From contig NZ_LT629775.1 of assembly GCF_900105395.1 (NCBI RefSeq), positions 4,734,001 to 4,798,000 of the forward strand: a stretch of 64,000 nt of DNA. Direction: 5' to 3'. Both the position numbers and the translations under genes were made by a program. This document shows positions 14,658 through 21,350 of the stretch, piece after piece; position 1 is the first letter of the stretch, and every line of letters starts with the position of its first letter. A model generated the notes under the pieces. The model ran no database searches, had not been told where the DNA came from, and saw only the letters and a program-made list of their open reading frames with translations. Origin of the DNA: Streptomyces sp. TLI_053. GTDB taxonomy: Bacteria > Actinomycetota > Actinomycetes > Streptomycetales > Streptomycetaceae.

Positions 14658-15503
14658 ATGTCCGTTCTGCGTCAGCTCGGAGCCACCACCGACGAGTTCA
14701 CCGACGGGTGGCCCGACATCCCCACCGTCCACGACGCCAACCGGGCCTACCTCGCCACGCTGTTCGACCACAGCGACGCGCGACGCATCGTGACCGACCC
14801 GGCGGTGCGCCCGATCGAGCTCGGCATGGTGCGCCAGGGCGCCCCGACCCCGACGCAGCCGGACGCCGACCATCCCACCGAGACACTCGTGTTGAACGGT
14901 CTGCACCTCACGTGGCCGCCGCTGAACGCCGCCGCACGGCAGCTCGCCGCCGAGCTCGGCCACCCCGTCACCGCCAACGTGTACCGCACCCCGCCCAACT
15001 CTGCTGGCTACGGACCGCACTGGGATACCCATCACGTCCTGCTCGCACAGGTCGAGGGCGAGAAGGCATGGCGGCTTCACCCGCCCGTCGTCGACGATCC
15101 CCTCGACCGCCACCGCTGGACCGCCGTCGGCTTCACCCCGGAGCAGTTCGATCGCGTCCATCAGGATGCCGAGACGATCACCTTGTCGGCCGGCCAAGTG
15201 CTCTACATCCCCCGCGGGTGGGTGCACTTCGGTGCCACCGGCGCCGAGCACTCCCTGCACATCACCTTCGGCGTACAACTGCTGACCCGGCATTGGGTCC
15301 TGCAGCACCTGCTCGACCAGGCCGCCGAGTCCGCCCCGCTCCGCGCCGCCCTGCCCCCCGCGCTGAGCGAGCACCCCATCGAGGCCATCGTCGACGACGC
15401 CCGGAAGCAACTCGCCGCGTTCCTCGCCGACCTCGACCCCGCCAAAGCCGGTGATCCGATCTCCACGCAGCAGCAGCTCGCCGTACTGGGGGTCCGACGC
15501 TGA
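14658..15503 (+). CDS. JmjC/cupin-4-type 2-oxoglutarate Fe(II) oxygenase
   Basis: The 281-residue protein shows the double-stranded beta-helix fold markers of the ribosomal oxygenase (YcfD/RoxA, cupin_4) group. Likely iron ligands are H121 and D123 in GPHWDTHHVLLAQVEGEKAW and H180 in YIPRGWVHFGATG; HSLHITFGV provides the next strand. Members hydroxylate ribosomal proteins or other polypeptides. It is much shorter than YcfD-type proteins, with only about 60 residues after the core. TGGAG precedes ATG 14658. The stop overlaps a CTG-started zinc protein. A cargo enzyme like this is unusual in a phage; its substrate is unknown. Confidence 0.8.
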   Translation: MSVLRQLGATTDEFTDGWPDIPTVHDANRAYLATLFDHSDARRIVTDPAVRPIELGMVRQGAPTPTQPDADHPTETLVLNGLHLTWPPLNAAARQLAAELGHPVTANVYRTPPNSAGYGPHWDTHHVLLAQVEGEKAWRLHPPVVDDPLDRHRWTAVGFTPEQFDRVHQDAETITLSAGQVLYIPRGWVHFGATGAEHSLHITFGVQLLTRHWVLQHLLDQAAESAPLRAALPPALSEHPIEAIVDDARKQLAAFLADLDPAKAGDPISTQQQLAVLGVRR

Positions 15504-15853
15504 CCGGCTCGCCCTCGTCTGTCACCCATGGCCGTCACCGCCGCAAGTGCCACCGGTGCAACGCCAGTTCGCCCCGGTTCTACGACCACGAGACCCGCGA
15601 AAACTGGTGCACGGACTGCCTGACTCACACCCTGCTCGCAGGCCGCTGCTTCTGGTGCAAGGTCGCCCCGCCGGACATCCGCGACTTGGACACGGGCAAC
15701 GGTTGGTGCGTCGGTTGCGCGAAGGACACCGTGTTCAAGGGTGACCCGATCGAGTACTACGACGAGCTCACCCCGGAAGCCGCCGAGTACACCCGCACCC
15801 TGCAGGGGCGCGGCTTCCGCCGTCGGGACCATCCCGTCGCCGACGACGACTGA
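15500..15853 (+). CDS. four-CxxC zinc-binding protein with a CTG start
   Basis: A clean 117-codon frame with four CxxC pairs (CHRC, CTDC, CFWC, CVGC) spaced as two treble-clef-like or ribbon units, plus an acidic then basic C-terminus. No ATG, GTG or TTG precedes the first cysteines in frame. CTG 15500 overlaps the oxygenase stop as CTGA and has GGGGG nine bases upstream, so coupled initiation at CTG is the best reading. The two-ribbon layout recalls recombination endonuclease VII-like and small RNA- or DNA-binding proteins, but the catalytic residues are not evident. Function unknown. Confidence 0.65.
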   Translation: MTGSPSSVTHGRHRRKCHRCNASSPRFYDHETRENWCTDCLTHTLLAGRCFWCKVAPPDIRDLDTGNGWCVGCAKDTVFKGDPIEYYDELTPEAAEYTRTLQGRGFRRRDHPVADDD

Positions 15854-15964
15854 CCACCACCGCACCATCCCTAGACTCCCGGCACCCCGCCGGGTGCCCC
15901 GAGCCCCGAAGGTCTCCAGCCGGCCGGGGTCCGGGGCCCGCTTCCCTCACGAGAGGACAGCACC

Positions 15965-16180
15965 ATGGAGCGTATCGAGTCCCTGGCCAACGAGTTCGAG
16001 TTCGCGACGGCGTTCTGCCGCGACCCGAAGATCGGCAACTGCCCGCAGGTCGCGATCAACGTCGCGGGCACCGTCGCGGTCCGCGACTCCGCCCGCCCGG
16101 ACCAGGTCGCCACGTTCACCGTCGAGGACTGGCGCGGCCTCGTCGCCCAGCAGGCCGAGAGCATGGGTCTGCTCGCCTAG
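15965..16180 (+). CDS. divergent DUF397-like small protein
   Basis: The 71-residue protein shares the DUF397 layout: FATAFCRDPKIGNCPQVAI in the place of KSSYSxxxGGxCVEVA, then GTVAVRDSARPDQVATFTVE and DWRGLVAQQ. It is the third DUF397-related protein in this prophage. GAGAGGAC precedes the ATG. A short zinc ribbon gene follows by 9 bases. It may pair with the XRE/DUF5753 protein at 12 kb or with host paralogues. Confidence 0.7.
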   Translation: MERIESLANEFEFATAFCRDPKIGNCPQVAINVAGTVAVRDSARPDQVATFTVEDWRGLVAQQAESMGLLA

Positions 16181-16189
16181 TCTGGTGGC

Positions 16190-16363
16190 ATGGACCACTG
16201 CCCGCAGTGCGGCGACACGACGACGCCCGAGCCTGAATCCGGGGTGGCGTTCTGTTTCCGCTGCGGCGGGTGGGTGACGGTCCCGACATCTCCTACCTGC
16301 CCCGGGCTCAAGAGGGACAGGCTATGGAGCACTCGGCAGCCCTATCGGCCGAGAGAGTACTAG
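16190..16363 (+). CDS. 57-residue zinc ribbon protein
   Basis: The ATG at 16190 follows the previous stop by 9 bases with GGTGG in front. Residues 4-7 (CPQC) and 22-25 (CFRC) form one zinc ribbon; the C-terminal half is basic (LKRDRLWSTRQPYRPREY). Such mini-ribbons usually bind nucleic acid or protein partners in phage and mobile elements. The terminator begins 7 bases after the stop. Confidence 0.6.
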   Translation: MDHCPQCGDTTTPEPESGVAFCFRCGGWVTVPTSPTCPGLKRDRLWSTRQPYRPREY

Positions 16364-16369
16364 CGCACG

Positions 16370-16400
16370 GCCCCGCCCGACCTCGTCGGGCGGGGCTTCT
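16370..16400 (+). terminator. bidirectional terminator between convergent genes
   Basis: A perfect 11-bp stem (GCCCCGCCCGA with TCGGGCGGGGC), 5-base loop, followed by TTCT. It serves the rightward zinc ribbon transcript and overlaps the stop of the leftward GntR gene. Confidence 0.85.
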
Positions 16401-16654
16401 CAGTCTCCGGCCGGCGGCGCGACGACTCGCGATCCACGACCCCATTCCGTTTCGATGAGTCCGCGGTCCCGCAACGCCGCCACTGCACGACGGGCCGTCT
16501 CGCGCGCCACACCGAACCGTGCGCACAACTCGTGCTCCGACGGAATGCGCTCGCCCGGCGCGTACTTCCCTGCCCGGATTTCCTCGGTCAGCTCGGCGAC
16601 GATCCGCATATACGGGGCGGTCGGCTTGTACGGGGCATCCGGACTCTCAGGCAT
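16400..16654 (-). CDS. minimal GntR-family regulator (DNA-binding domain only)
   Basis: The 84-residue protein is one winged helix: PYMRIVAELTEEIRAGKYAP, GERIPSEHELCARFGVARET and ARRAVAALRDRGLIETEWGR. There is no effector domain. Small GntR proteins of this size occur in streptomycete integrative elements and phages and act as local repressors (compare KorSA-type proteins). It diverges from the gene at 16811, and 9-bp iterons lie in the intergenic region, where it likely binds. Confidence 0.85.
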   Translation of the reverse strand: MPESPDAPYKPTAPYMRIVAELTEEIRAGKYAPGERIPSEHELCARFGVARETARRAVAALRDRGLIETEWGRGSRVVAPPAGD

Positions 16655-16691
16655 GCGCCGAGCGTAGACAACACCTCATCCGCCATCCACT

Positions 16692-16727
16692 CAGACAAGC
16701 AAGACGACCTAGACAAGTTAGACGGGC
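16692..16727 (+). repeat. four contiguous 9-bp iterons (NAGAC core)
   Basis: CAGACAAGC, AAGACGACC, TAGACAAGT and TAGACGGGC follow one another without gaps, and a fifth copy (TAGACAACA) starts at 16665, exactly three periods upstream of the first. The array lies between the GntR start and the gene at 16811. The TAGAC half resembles the GTxTAxAC half-site family bound by GntR proteins. It may be the operator of this regulator or a replication/excision site. Confidence 0.65.
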
Positions 16728-16753
16728 TCCTACTACCGTCGAAACACAAGAAA

Positions 16754-16784
16754 GACCCCCGAACGGCTGGCACCGCCGGGGGTC
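16754..16784 (+). terminator. hairpin (terminator or attenuator) in the leader of the next gene
   Basis: GACCCCCG pairs perfectly with CGGGGGTC and an inner CGG-CCG pair extends it. It is followed by CGGCCC, not by T. It lies 27 bases before the start at 16811, so it may attenuate that gene. Confidence 0.5.
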
Positions 16785-16810
16785 CGGCCCTAGCTTCGTG
16801 GAGCTAAGAC

Positions 16811-17218
16811 ATGCACCAGATTATCGGCTGGCTGCTCAGCCGCGTTCGAACGCTGCTCGCCCCCGGCCCCGGCCGCCGTGCGCGTCGCCCTCAGCACCTC
16901 ACCGCCCTACGCGAAACCGCCCTCGCGTTGATCACCCCGCCGCCGGCACCCAGCCCGGTACGCCCGCCGATCAACGGCCTGTCCTGCGGGCCGTGGGCCC
17001 ACCGCCCGCGCCCCTACGAGCCGCAGGCCGCTTCGGTCCGCCCCTATGTCAGCTGGGACGCCTGGCTCGCCGAGCTCGACGCCATGGAGATGGAGGTTCA
17101 GCACGAAGTCGCACAGCAGGCCCGCCGCCGGGCCGCCGCCGCTGCTGCTTCCGCCGGCCATCCTGACCCCGGCTACACCTACACAGGCGCGCACCACTTC
17201 GCCGGAGCACAGGCATGA
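16811..17218 (+). CDS. hypothetical mobile-element protein
   Basis: A 135-residue protein begins with a hydrophobic amphipathic helix (MHQIIGWLLSRVRTLLAP), then a basic Pro-rich part and a helical C-terminal region (WDAWLAELDAMEMEVQHEVA and an Ala-rich run). GGAG precedes the ATG. Similar short proteins sit before CxxC mini-proteins in streptomycete phages and integrative elements; no function is known to me. Its stop overlaps the next ATG (ATGA). Confidence 0.6.
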   Translation: MHQIIGWLLSRVRTLLAPGPGRRARRPQHLTALRETALALITPPPAPSPVRPPINGLSCGPWAHRPRPYEPQAASVRPYVSWDAWLAELDAMEMEVQHEVAQQARRRAAAAAASAGHPDPGYTYTGAHHFAGAQA

Positions 17219-17382
17219 CCACACCCACCGCCGTGGGCACGTGCTGCTGCTGCGGCGCGACCGACGTTCCCGTAACCGTCGTCGGGTCCGTCGAGGTCGC
17301 GAGCGGCCCTGGGCGCCCAATCACCGCCTGCACCACGTGCGCCCCCGCTGTCCGGCGACTCATGGACACCCCCGCCCGCTAG
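17215..17382 (+). CDS. 55-residue cysteine-rich mini-protein
   Basis: The ATG overlaps the previous stop (ATGA). It has CCCCG at residues 10-14 and CTTC at about 41-44, forming a likely zinc ribbon, with hydrophobic strands between (VPVTVVGSVEVASG). Proteins of this type are frequent small cargo in streptomycete mobile elements. A strong terminator follows by six bases, which supports that this is the end of a real transcript. Confidence 0.7.
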   Translation: MTTPTAVGTCCCCGATDVPVTVVGSVEVASGPGRPITACTTCAPAVRRLMDTPAR

Positions 17383-17388
17383 AACGCC

Positions 17389-17424
17389 AAGAGGCCCCCT
17401 CCCGCGCCTGGGAGGGGGCCTCTT
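17389..17424 (+). terminator. strong rho-independent terminator
   Basis: A perfect 15-bp stem (AAGAGGCCCCCTCCC with its complement) and a 6-base loop, ending in CTCTTG. It closes the last rightward operon of the prophage. Confidence 0.9.
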
Positions 17425-17546
17425 GCCTGTCCGGCCAAGACCCGCCCAGCTACCTGCCGCACGCTTCTGCAGTTGGGCGGCGAGTACTACAGCGGCGTGG
17501 TTCCAAGTTGAGGGGCTTCCGCGTGCTCAAGCCACCGGCGTCTGAC

Positions 17547-17834
17547 CTAGTGAATCGACAGGGTCGGCGGACCATGACGGTGGTGACGACGGGCAGCAGC
17601 CGCTGCCCCCTCGAAGAGCCTGCGCGCTTCCCAACGCGGCAGATACAGCTGAACCGAATCGGGAACGTCCGACCCTCGCGAGATCAATACCTCATCGTCC
17701 CTGAGGCGAATCTCGACCATGATCTCTTGATCATCCCGTCGCTCGCACCGCTCCCGCCACCAGGCTCGACCGAAGGCGACGAACAAGGCGACGCCGACAG
17801 CAGCAGCTATCGCTACCGCGATGGCCTGAGACAT
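17547..17834 (-). CDS. small single-TM membrane protein with cytoplasmic domain
   Basis: The 95-residue protein starts at ATG 17834, four bases after the stop of the gene upstream on the minus strand. Residues 4-19 are a hydrophobic helix (AIAVAIAAAVGVALFVAF), followed by a basic stop-transfer stretch and a soluble domain (EIMVEIRLRDDEVLISRGSD). It appears co-transcribed with the four-TM protein at 17839-18291. No family is recognised. Location next to the attachment junction suggests lysogenic conversion cargo. Confidence 0.55.
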   Translation of the reverse strand: MSQAIAVAIAAAVGVALFVAFGRAWWRERCERRDDQEIMVEIRLRDDEVLISRGSDVPDSVQLYLPRWEARRLFEGAAAAARRHHRHGPPTLSIH

Positions 17835-17838
17835 TTGA

Positions 17839-18291
17839 TCACCAACCCGTAGCAAGGAGTGCGGCAGCCGTGCCACATCCAACCGTAACCACGAAAACGA
17901 TCAGAACCTCGGCGATTTGGCCGCCCGAGGCAGGCGCCTCCGCATCAGCAGTGACACGACCAGCGTAAATGAATGCGCCGACCAGCATGAGGACCCATGC
18001 GCCCCGCTCAGTCCAAACACTAAGGGATTCGTGCTTCGGCCGCACGACGGTTCCATGCAGTTCGAGTGTGCCCGCAACCATGATCACCACACCAGTGATC
18101 ACCAGTTCCGCCCCGCCGAAGACATGGTTGAACGGTACAGATTTTCCCTGGGCAGATCCGATGATGATTGGGCCAATCGCCGCAACAAACGACAGCGCCG
18201 CTACCCCTAGGACCCAGGTTAAGAACTTGTTTGTTCCTGACTGAACACTCACCGTCGCACTGCGACGGGACGCATGTGCGCCGCGTGGCAT
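17839..18291 (-). CDS. four-TM membrane protein, prophage cargo
   Basis: The 150-residue protein has four predicted membrane helices (near residues 26-44, 58-76, 96-112 and 126-146 of the ORF) and a short basic N-terminus (MPRGAHASRRSAT). ATG 18291 is chosen because a purine-rich GAGAGGGGGA lies upstream. Together with the downstream single-TM protein it could act in superinfection exclusion or as a phage-encoded envelope modifier, but that is inference from location and topology only. Local GC content is lower than in the chromosome. Confidence 0.6.
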   Translation of the reverse strand: MPRGAHASRRSATVSVQSGTNKFLTWVLGVAALSFVAAIGPIIIGSAQGKSVPFNHVFGGAELVITGVVIMVAGTLELHGTVVRPKHESLSVWTERGAWVLMLVGAFIYAGRVTADAEAPASGGQIAEVLIVFVVTVGCGTAAALLATGW

Positions 18292-18379
18292 CTCCTCTCC
18301 CCCTCTCAATCAGCTGGCGAGCTGGGGAATTTTGGGTTCTCCTCCAGATTAGGCCGCAGCGCCCTTCATCGACAGTGCG

Positions 18380-18437
18380 GGCGGAACGCACACAGGAGCT
18401 CCTCCCGATCGGGAGGAGCTCCTGTGTGCGTTCCGCC
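18380..18437. repeat. perfect 58-bp palindrome near the attachment junction
   Basis: Two 29-base arms are exact reverse complements with no spacer; the centre lies between 18408 and 18409 (CTCCCGA|TCGGGAG). It would form a very stable hairpin in RNA or a cruciform in DNA. It lies between the leftward membrane genes and the truncated acyl-CoA synthetase gene, 35 bases beyond the latter's new stop, so it can terminate transcription entering from both the host and the prophage. Confidence 0.95.
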
Positions 18438-18471
18438 TCGCCTGCCAGCGCCCTAGGTGCATTTACGCAGG

Positions 18472-18717
18472 TCAGGCAGCGAGTGCGATAGAACCGTTGT
18501 TCCACATCAGGGTGGCCACCCGGTCGTCCGCCGTGACGCCGAGCTCGTCCCGCAGGGCCCAGGCCAGCCGGGCGGCCCGCGCCCCGACCTCCGCGTAGGT
18601 CCGGACCACCGGTCCGGTGCCGTCCCAGGTGGTGACGGTCGAGCGGGCGTGGACGGTCGACCCGTGCTCAAGGATTCGGGCGACGGTGAGCGGAACGTCC
18701 TGCATCGTGCTGAACAC
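18472..18717 (-). pseudogene. 5' fragment of an acyl-CoA synthetase gene split by the prophage
   Basis: The frame starts at GTG 18717 (AGGAGG upstream) and encodes the typical N-terminus of long-chain acyl-CoA synthetases: FSTMQDVPLTVARILEHGST, then YAEVGARAARLAWALRDELG and VTADDRVATLMWNN. Intact family members continue with the AMP-binding domain for some 450 more residues. Here the sequence leaves the family after residue 74 and ends after GSIALAA at a TGA. The rest of the gene should lie at the other end of the prophage. The enzyme would activate fatty acids with CoA; the lysogen has presumably lost this copy. Confidence 0.8.
18488..18510. other. right attachment junction of the prophage (attR, approximate)
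   Basis: Similarity to acyl-CoA synthetase ends within GTTGTTCCACAT on the plus strand (codons LMWNN on the minus strand). The crossover core must lie in or just left of this stretch. Serine-integrase phage R4 is known to use an acyl-CoA synthetase gene as attB, at a different place in the gene as far as I recall, so use of this gene family has a precedent. Confidence 0.65.
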
Positions 18718-18896
18718 GGGTCCTCCTCGACCTGGGCGGCACTGCGGCGGCGCTGCCCCCGGCCCGGCCGGAGTCCGGCTACTGGGCGGTAATACGGGGC
18801 AGGTGAGCCCGATTGTGCCGCGCCTCACCCCCGCTGTCAGCATTCCGGCACAGTTGCCCCGATCACGGCCGCCGGGACGGGCGGGATACTGGGGGC

Positions 18897-19094
18897 ATGG
18901 GTGACGGGCGTGACGAACGACGGGCGGGACCGCTGCCGAGCGGGCTCCGGATGCCGTGCCCGTCCTGCGCGGAGGGCGTGCGGACGGAGGCGCGGATGGG
19001 CCTGCGCGGGGGCCGGACCGGCACCGGGCACATCCCGCAGACCTGCCGCCACTGCGGCGGCCTGGGCTTCCTGGGGCTCGCCCTGCGGGAGTGA
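18897..19094 (+). CDS. small DnaJ-type zinc finger protein
   Basis: A 65-residue protein with CPSC and CRHCGGLG motifs separated by 30 residues, matching half of a DnaJ central zinc finger. Short proteins like this are widespread in streptomycetes and may bind unfolded substrates or partners, but no role is established. Starts at ATG 18897 after GGGGG. It converges with the next gene, leaving only seven bases between stops. Confidence 0.65.
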   Translation: MGDGRDERRAGPLPSGLRMPCPSCAEGVRTEARMGLRGGRTGTGHIPQTCRHCGGLGFLGLALRE

Positions 19095-19101
19095 CGCCGC
19101 C

Positions 19102-19980
19102 TCAGCCGGCCAGCGGGGCGTCGACCTGGTTGCGGTCGACGGTGAGCGTCGCCCCGCCGTAGGTCTCCTCGACGTTGCCGCGGTACTGGTGGACGCGCTG
19201 GTGCGAGGTCCAGAGGTCCGGGGCGAGCGCCCCGCCGCCCGCCGTGTCGGCCCGGTCGTCCCAGCGGGCGTACCAGAGCGTGTCGGGCAGCGGCGAGCTG
19301 CCGGCCCGGGCGGCCGCGGCGAGGTCGGCGATGCCGGAATCGAGACTGGAGTAGAAGCCGGACCCGTAGCCCGCCAGGTGCAGGGCCTGGGTCCAGCCGA
19401 GGGTGAAGTCGACCACGGCCTGCCCGCACGCCGGGTCGCGCGACGGGTAGGCCTCGATGTCCAGGAAGACCGGACTGCCCTTGCCGAGCCCGACCGCCTT
19501 GAGGCCGGCGACCGCCTCGAGCGCCTCCTCCCGGCCCTGCCGGACCGCCCGCGCCGGGTCGATCCGCTTCGGCTTGCGGCTCAGCTCGCTGCACGGTGCC
19601 TGGAGGCCGACGTGGACGGGCAGGAAGCGCCACCCCATCGCCCTGGCCTGCCGCACCCAGTCGGCGCCGAGCCTCGGCTGGGCGCAGCCGCGCTGGCTCC
19701 CGCTGGTGTAGATGCCGACCGCCCCGTACGGCGAGGAGTCGCGCCAGGCCCGCATGGTCTCCAGCGGTGGCGCGGTGCAGGCGTCGAAGGCCGCGCCGGT
19801 GAAGAGGTCCCGGGCCCGGGCGGCGGGCGGACCGAACCGGTCGGGGAGGACGGTGACCCGGATCCGGGGGGCGGCGGCGACCACCGGCACGGTCTCGTCG
19901 GCGCTCGCGCCCGGACCGCCGGCGGCCAGCAGCAGGACGAAGGAGGCGGCGGCGATGGCCGCGGGGCGGAGATAGCGCAC
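19102..19980 (-). CDS. secreted DUF1906 (glycoside hydrolase-like) protein
   Basis: The 292-residue protein has a signal peptide (YLRPAAIAAASFVLLLAAGG, cleavage near ASA-DE). The mature part is a TIM-barrel-like DUF1906 domain of the Rv2525c group: starts GAAFDACTAPPLETMRAWRD, includes VGIYTSGSQRGCAQ, PVFLDIEAYPSRD and WYARWDD. Members are exported and thought to act on or bind cell wall glycans; conserved acidic residues are in FDACTAP and DIEAY. GTG 19980 is chosen as it begins the signal peptide. A longer start at 20031 would add a non-signal extension. Confidence 0.8.
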   Translation of the reverse strand: MRYLRPAAIAAASFVLLLAAGGPGASADETVPVVAAAPRIRVTVLPDRFGPPAARARDLFTGAAFDACTAPPLETMRAWRDSSPYGAVGIYTSGSQRGCAQPRLGADWVRQARAMGWRFLPVHVGLQAPCSELSRKPKRIDPARAVRQGREEALEAVAGLKAVGLGKGSPVFLDIEAYPSRDPACGQAVVDFTLGWTQALHLAGYGSGFYSSLDSGIADLAAAARAGSSPLPDTLWYARWDDRADTAGGGALAPDLWTSHQRVHQYRGNVEETYGGATLTVDRNQVDAPLAG

Positions 19981-20132
19981 GCCGCCTTGATACTGACGGA
20001 ACGTCGGACAACCGCGGCAACCGCGCCGCACGGGCCGGGAAAGCCCACCCTTTCGGACGCACCCGTCCGTATCCGTCCCGATATTTGTAACGAGCTTGCT
20101 GCCCGGTGGCTCCTTACGGCAAACTCGCCTTC

Positions 20133-21203
20133 ATGCCCACGCCCCACCTCAGCGAAACCTCCGCCCCGACGACGGCCTCCGCCGTCGCCGAGGCGCTTGT
20201 CATGCCGCCCGCCCCCAAGGGCGAGCCCGCCGGCGAGCGGGGCGGCTGGCGACGAGGCGGGGCGCCCGCGGAGGGGCTGCCACCGGACCCGCGACCCGGC
20301 CGACCGTCCGGCCGACGGTTCCCGAACTTCCTGCGGCGCCCGGAGAGGATCCCGGCGCCGCTGCTCTGTCTGACGGCGATGTTCCTGGTGCAGACCGGGA
20401 TCGCGTTCTCCAAGCCGCTGTTCGGCCCGCTCGGGGTCAGCGGCACCACCTTCCTCCGGCTGGGCTTCGCGGCGCTCGTCCTGCTCGCCGTCACCCGGCC
20501 CCGGTTGCGCGGGCGCCGGCCGCGCGACCTGGCCGCCGCGGGTCTGCTGGGCATGGCCTCGGCCGGGATGACCCTGCTGTTCGCCGGGGCGATCGACCGG
20601 CTGCCGATGGGCACCGCCGCCACCATCGAGTTCCTCGGCCCGCTCGCGGTGGCGCTGTTCTTCGCCCGCCGCGCCAGCCACCTGCTGTGGGCGCTGCTCG
20701 CGGCCGGCGGGGTCGCCCTGCTGACGCTGCTCGGCGAGGGCGGGGAGGGCGGCACCGGACTGGACCCGGTCGGCCTGCTCTGCGCCTTCGGGGCGGCGGC
20801 CTGCTACGCCGCGTACATCCTGTTCACGGACAAGGTCGGGGCGGCGTTCCAGGGTTTCCAGGGGCTGGCCGTGTCGATGACGGTCGGCGCGCTGGTGGTG
20901 GCGCCGTTCGGGCTCGGCGAGGCCTGGGACGGACTGTCCGCGCCGGACGCCTCGCCGCTGTTGCTGCTGCTCGCGGTCGCCGGGGTGTCACTGCTGCTGC
21001 CGGTGATCCCCTACGCGCTGGAGATGACGGCGCTGCGGCGGATGCCCCAGCGGGTCTTCAGCGTGCTGGTGAGCCTGGAGCCGGCGGTCAGCGCGCTGGT
21101 CGGGCTGGTGGTGCTCGGACAGCTGCTGGGCGCGTCCCAGCTGGCGGGCATCGGCTGTGTGGTGGTGGCGAGCGTCGGGGCCACCCTGACCGGGCGGCGC
21201 TGA
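20133..21203 (+). CDS. EamA-family (RhtA-like) transporter
   Basis: The 356-residue membrane protein has ten predicted helices in two EamA repeats (one beginning ALLCLTAMF-like LCLTAMFLVQTGIAFSKPLF, the second after GLDPVGLLCAFGAAACYAAY). RhtA-type members export amino acids such as threonine and homoserine, or act as metabolite exporters. A 70-residue cytoplasmic N-terminal extension rich in Pro and Arg is unusual. Start at ATG 20133 is uncertain, since no clear ribosome site is seen; GTG 20106 is an alternative. Confidence 0.85.
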   Translation: MPTPHLSETSAPTTASAVAEALVMPPAPKGEPAGERGGWRRGGAPAEGLPPDPRPGRPSGRRFPNFLRRPERIPAPLLCLTAMFLVQTGIAFSKPLFGPLGVSGTTFLRLGFAALVLLAVTRPRLRGRRPRDLAAAGLLGMASAGMTLLFAGAIDRLPMGTAATIEFLGPLAVALFFARRASHLLWALLAAGGVALLTLLGEGGEGGTGLDPVGLLCAFGAAACYAAYILFTDKVGAAFQGFQGLAVSMTVGALVVAPFGLGEAWDGLSAPDASPLLLLLAVAGVSLLLPVIPYALEMTALRRMPQRVFSVLVSLEPAVSALVGLVVLGQLLGASQLAGIGCVVVASVGATLTGRR

Positions 21204-21350
21204 GCCGGGCCGGGGCGAGCCGGGGCGAGCATCCGGTCGATGCGCGCCCCCGGCCGTCCGCCGCGGTACGTCGGGTGCTGCGGGTGCTCCCGGCGCCTCG
21301 GGTCCTTCAAGTGCTCCGGGTGCTGTGGGTGCCTCCGGCACCCGGGTGCT

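Noticed and set aside
15529..15625. ATG at 15529 as the start of the zinc protein gene
   Set aside because: It is in a different frame and reaches a stop after about 30 codons without any cysteine motif, so it cannot encode the four-CxxC protein.
1..18500. Integrase or excisionase gene of the prophage
   Set aside because: None of the frames has tyrosine or serine recombinase motifs. The small HTH protein at 13918-14214 could be excisionase-like, but the evidence is too weak to call it that.
21328..21345. Short GGTGCC/GGCACC hairpin between EamA and PNPOx-like genes as a terminator
   Set aside because: Only six or seven base pairs amid a run of GGGTGCT-like repeats; it could be a weak terminator but is not distinct enough to list.
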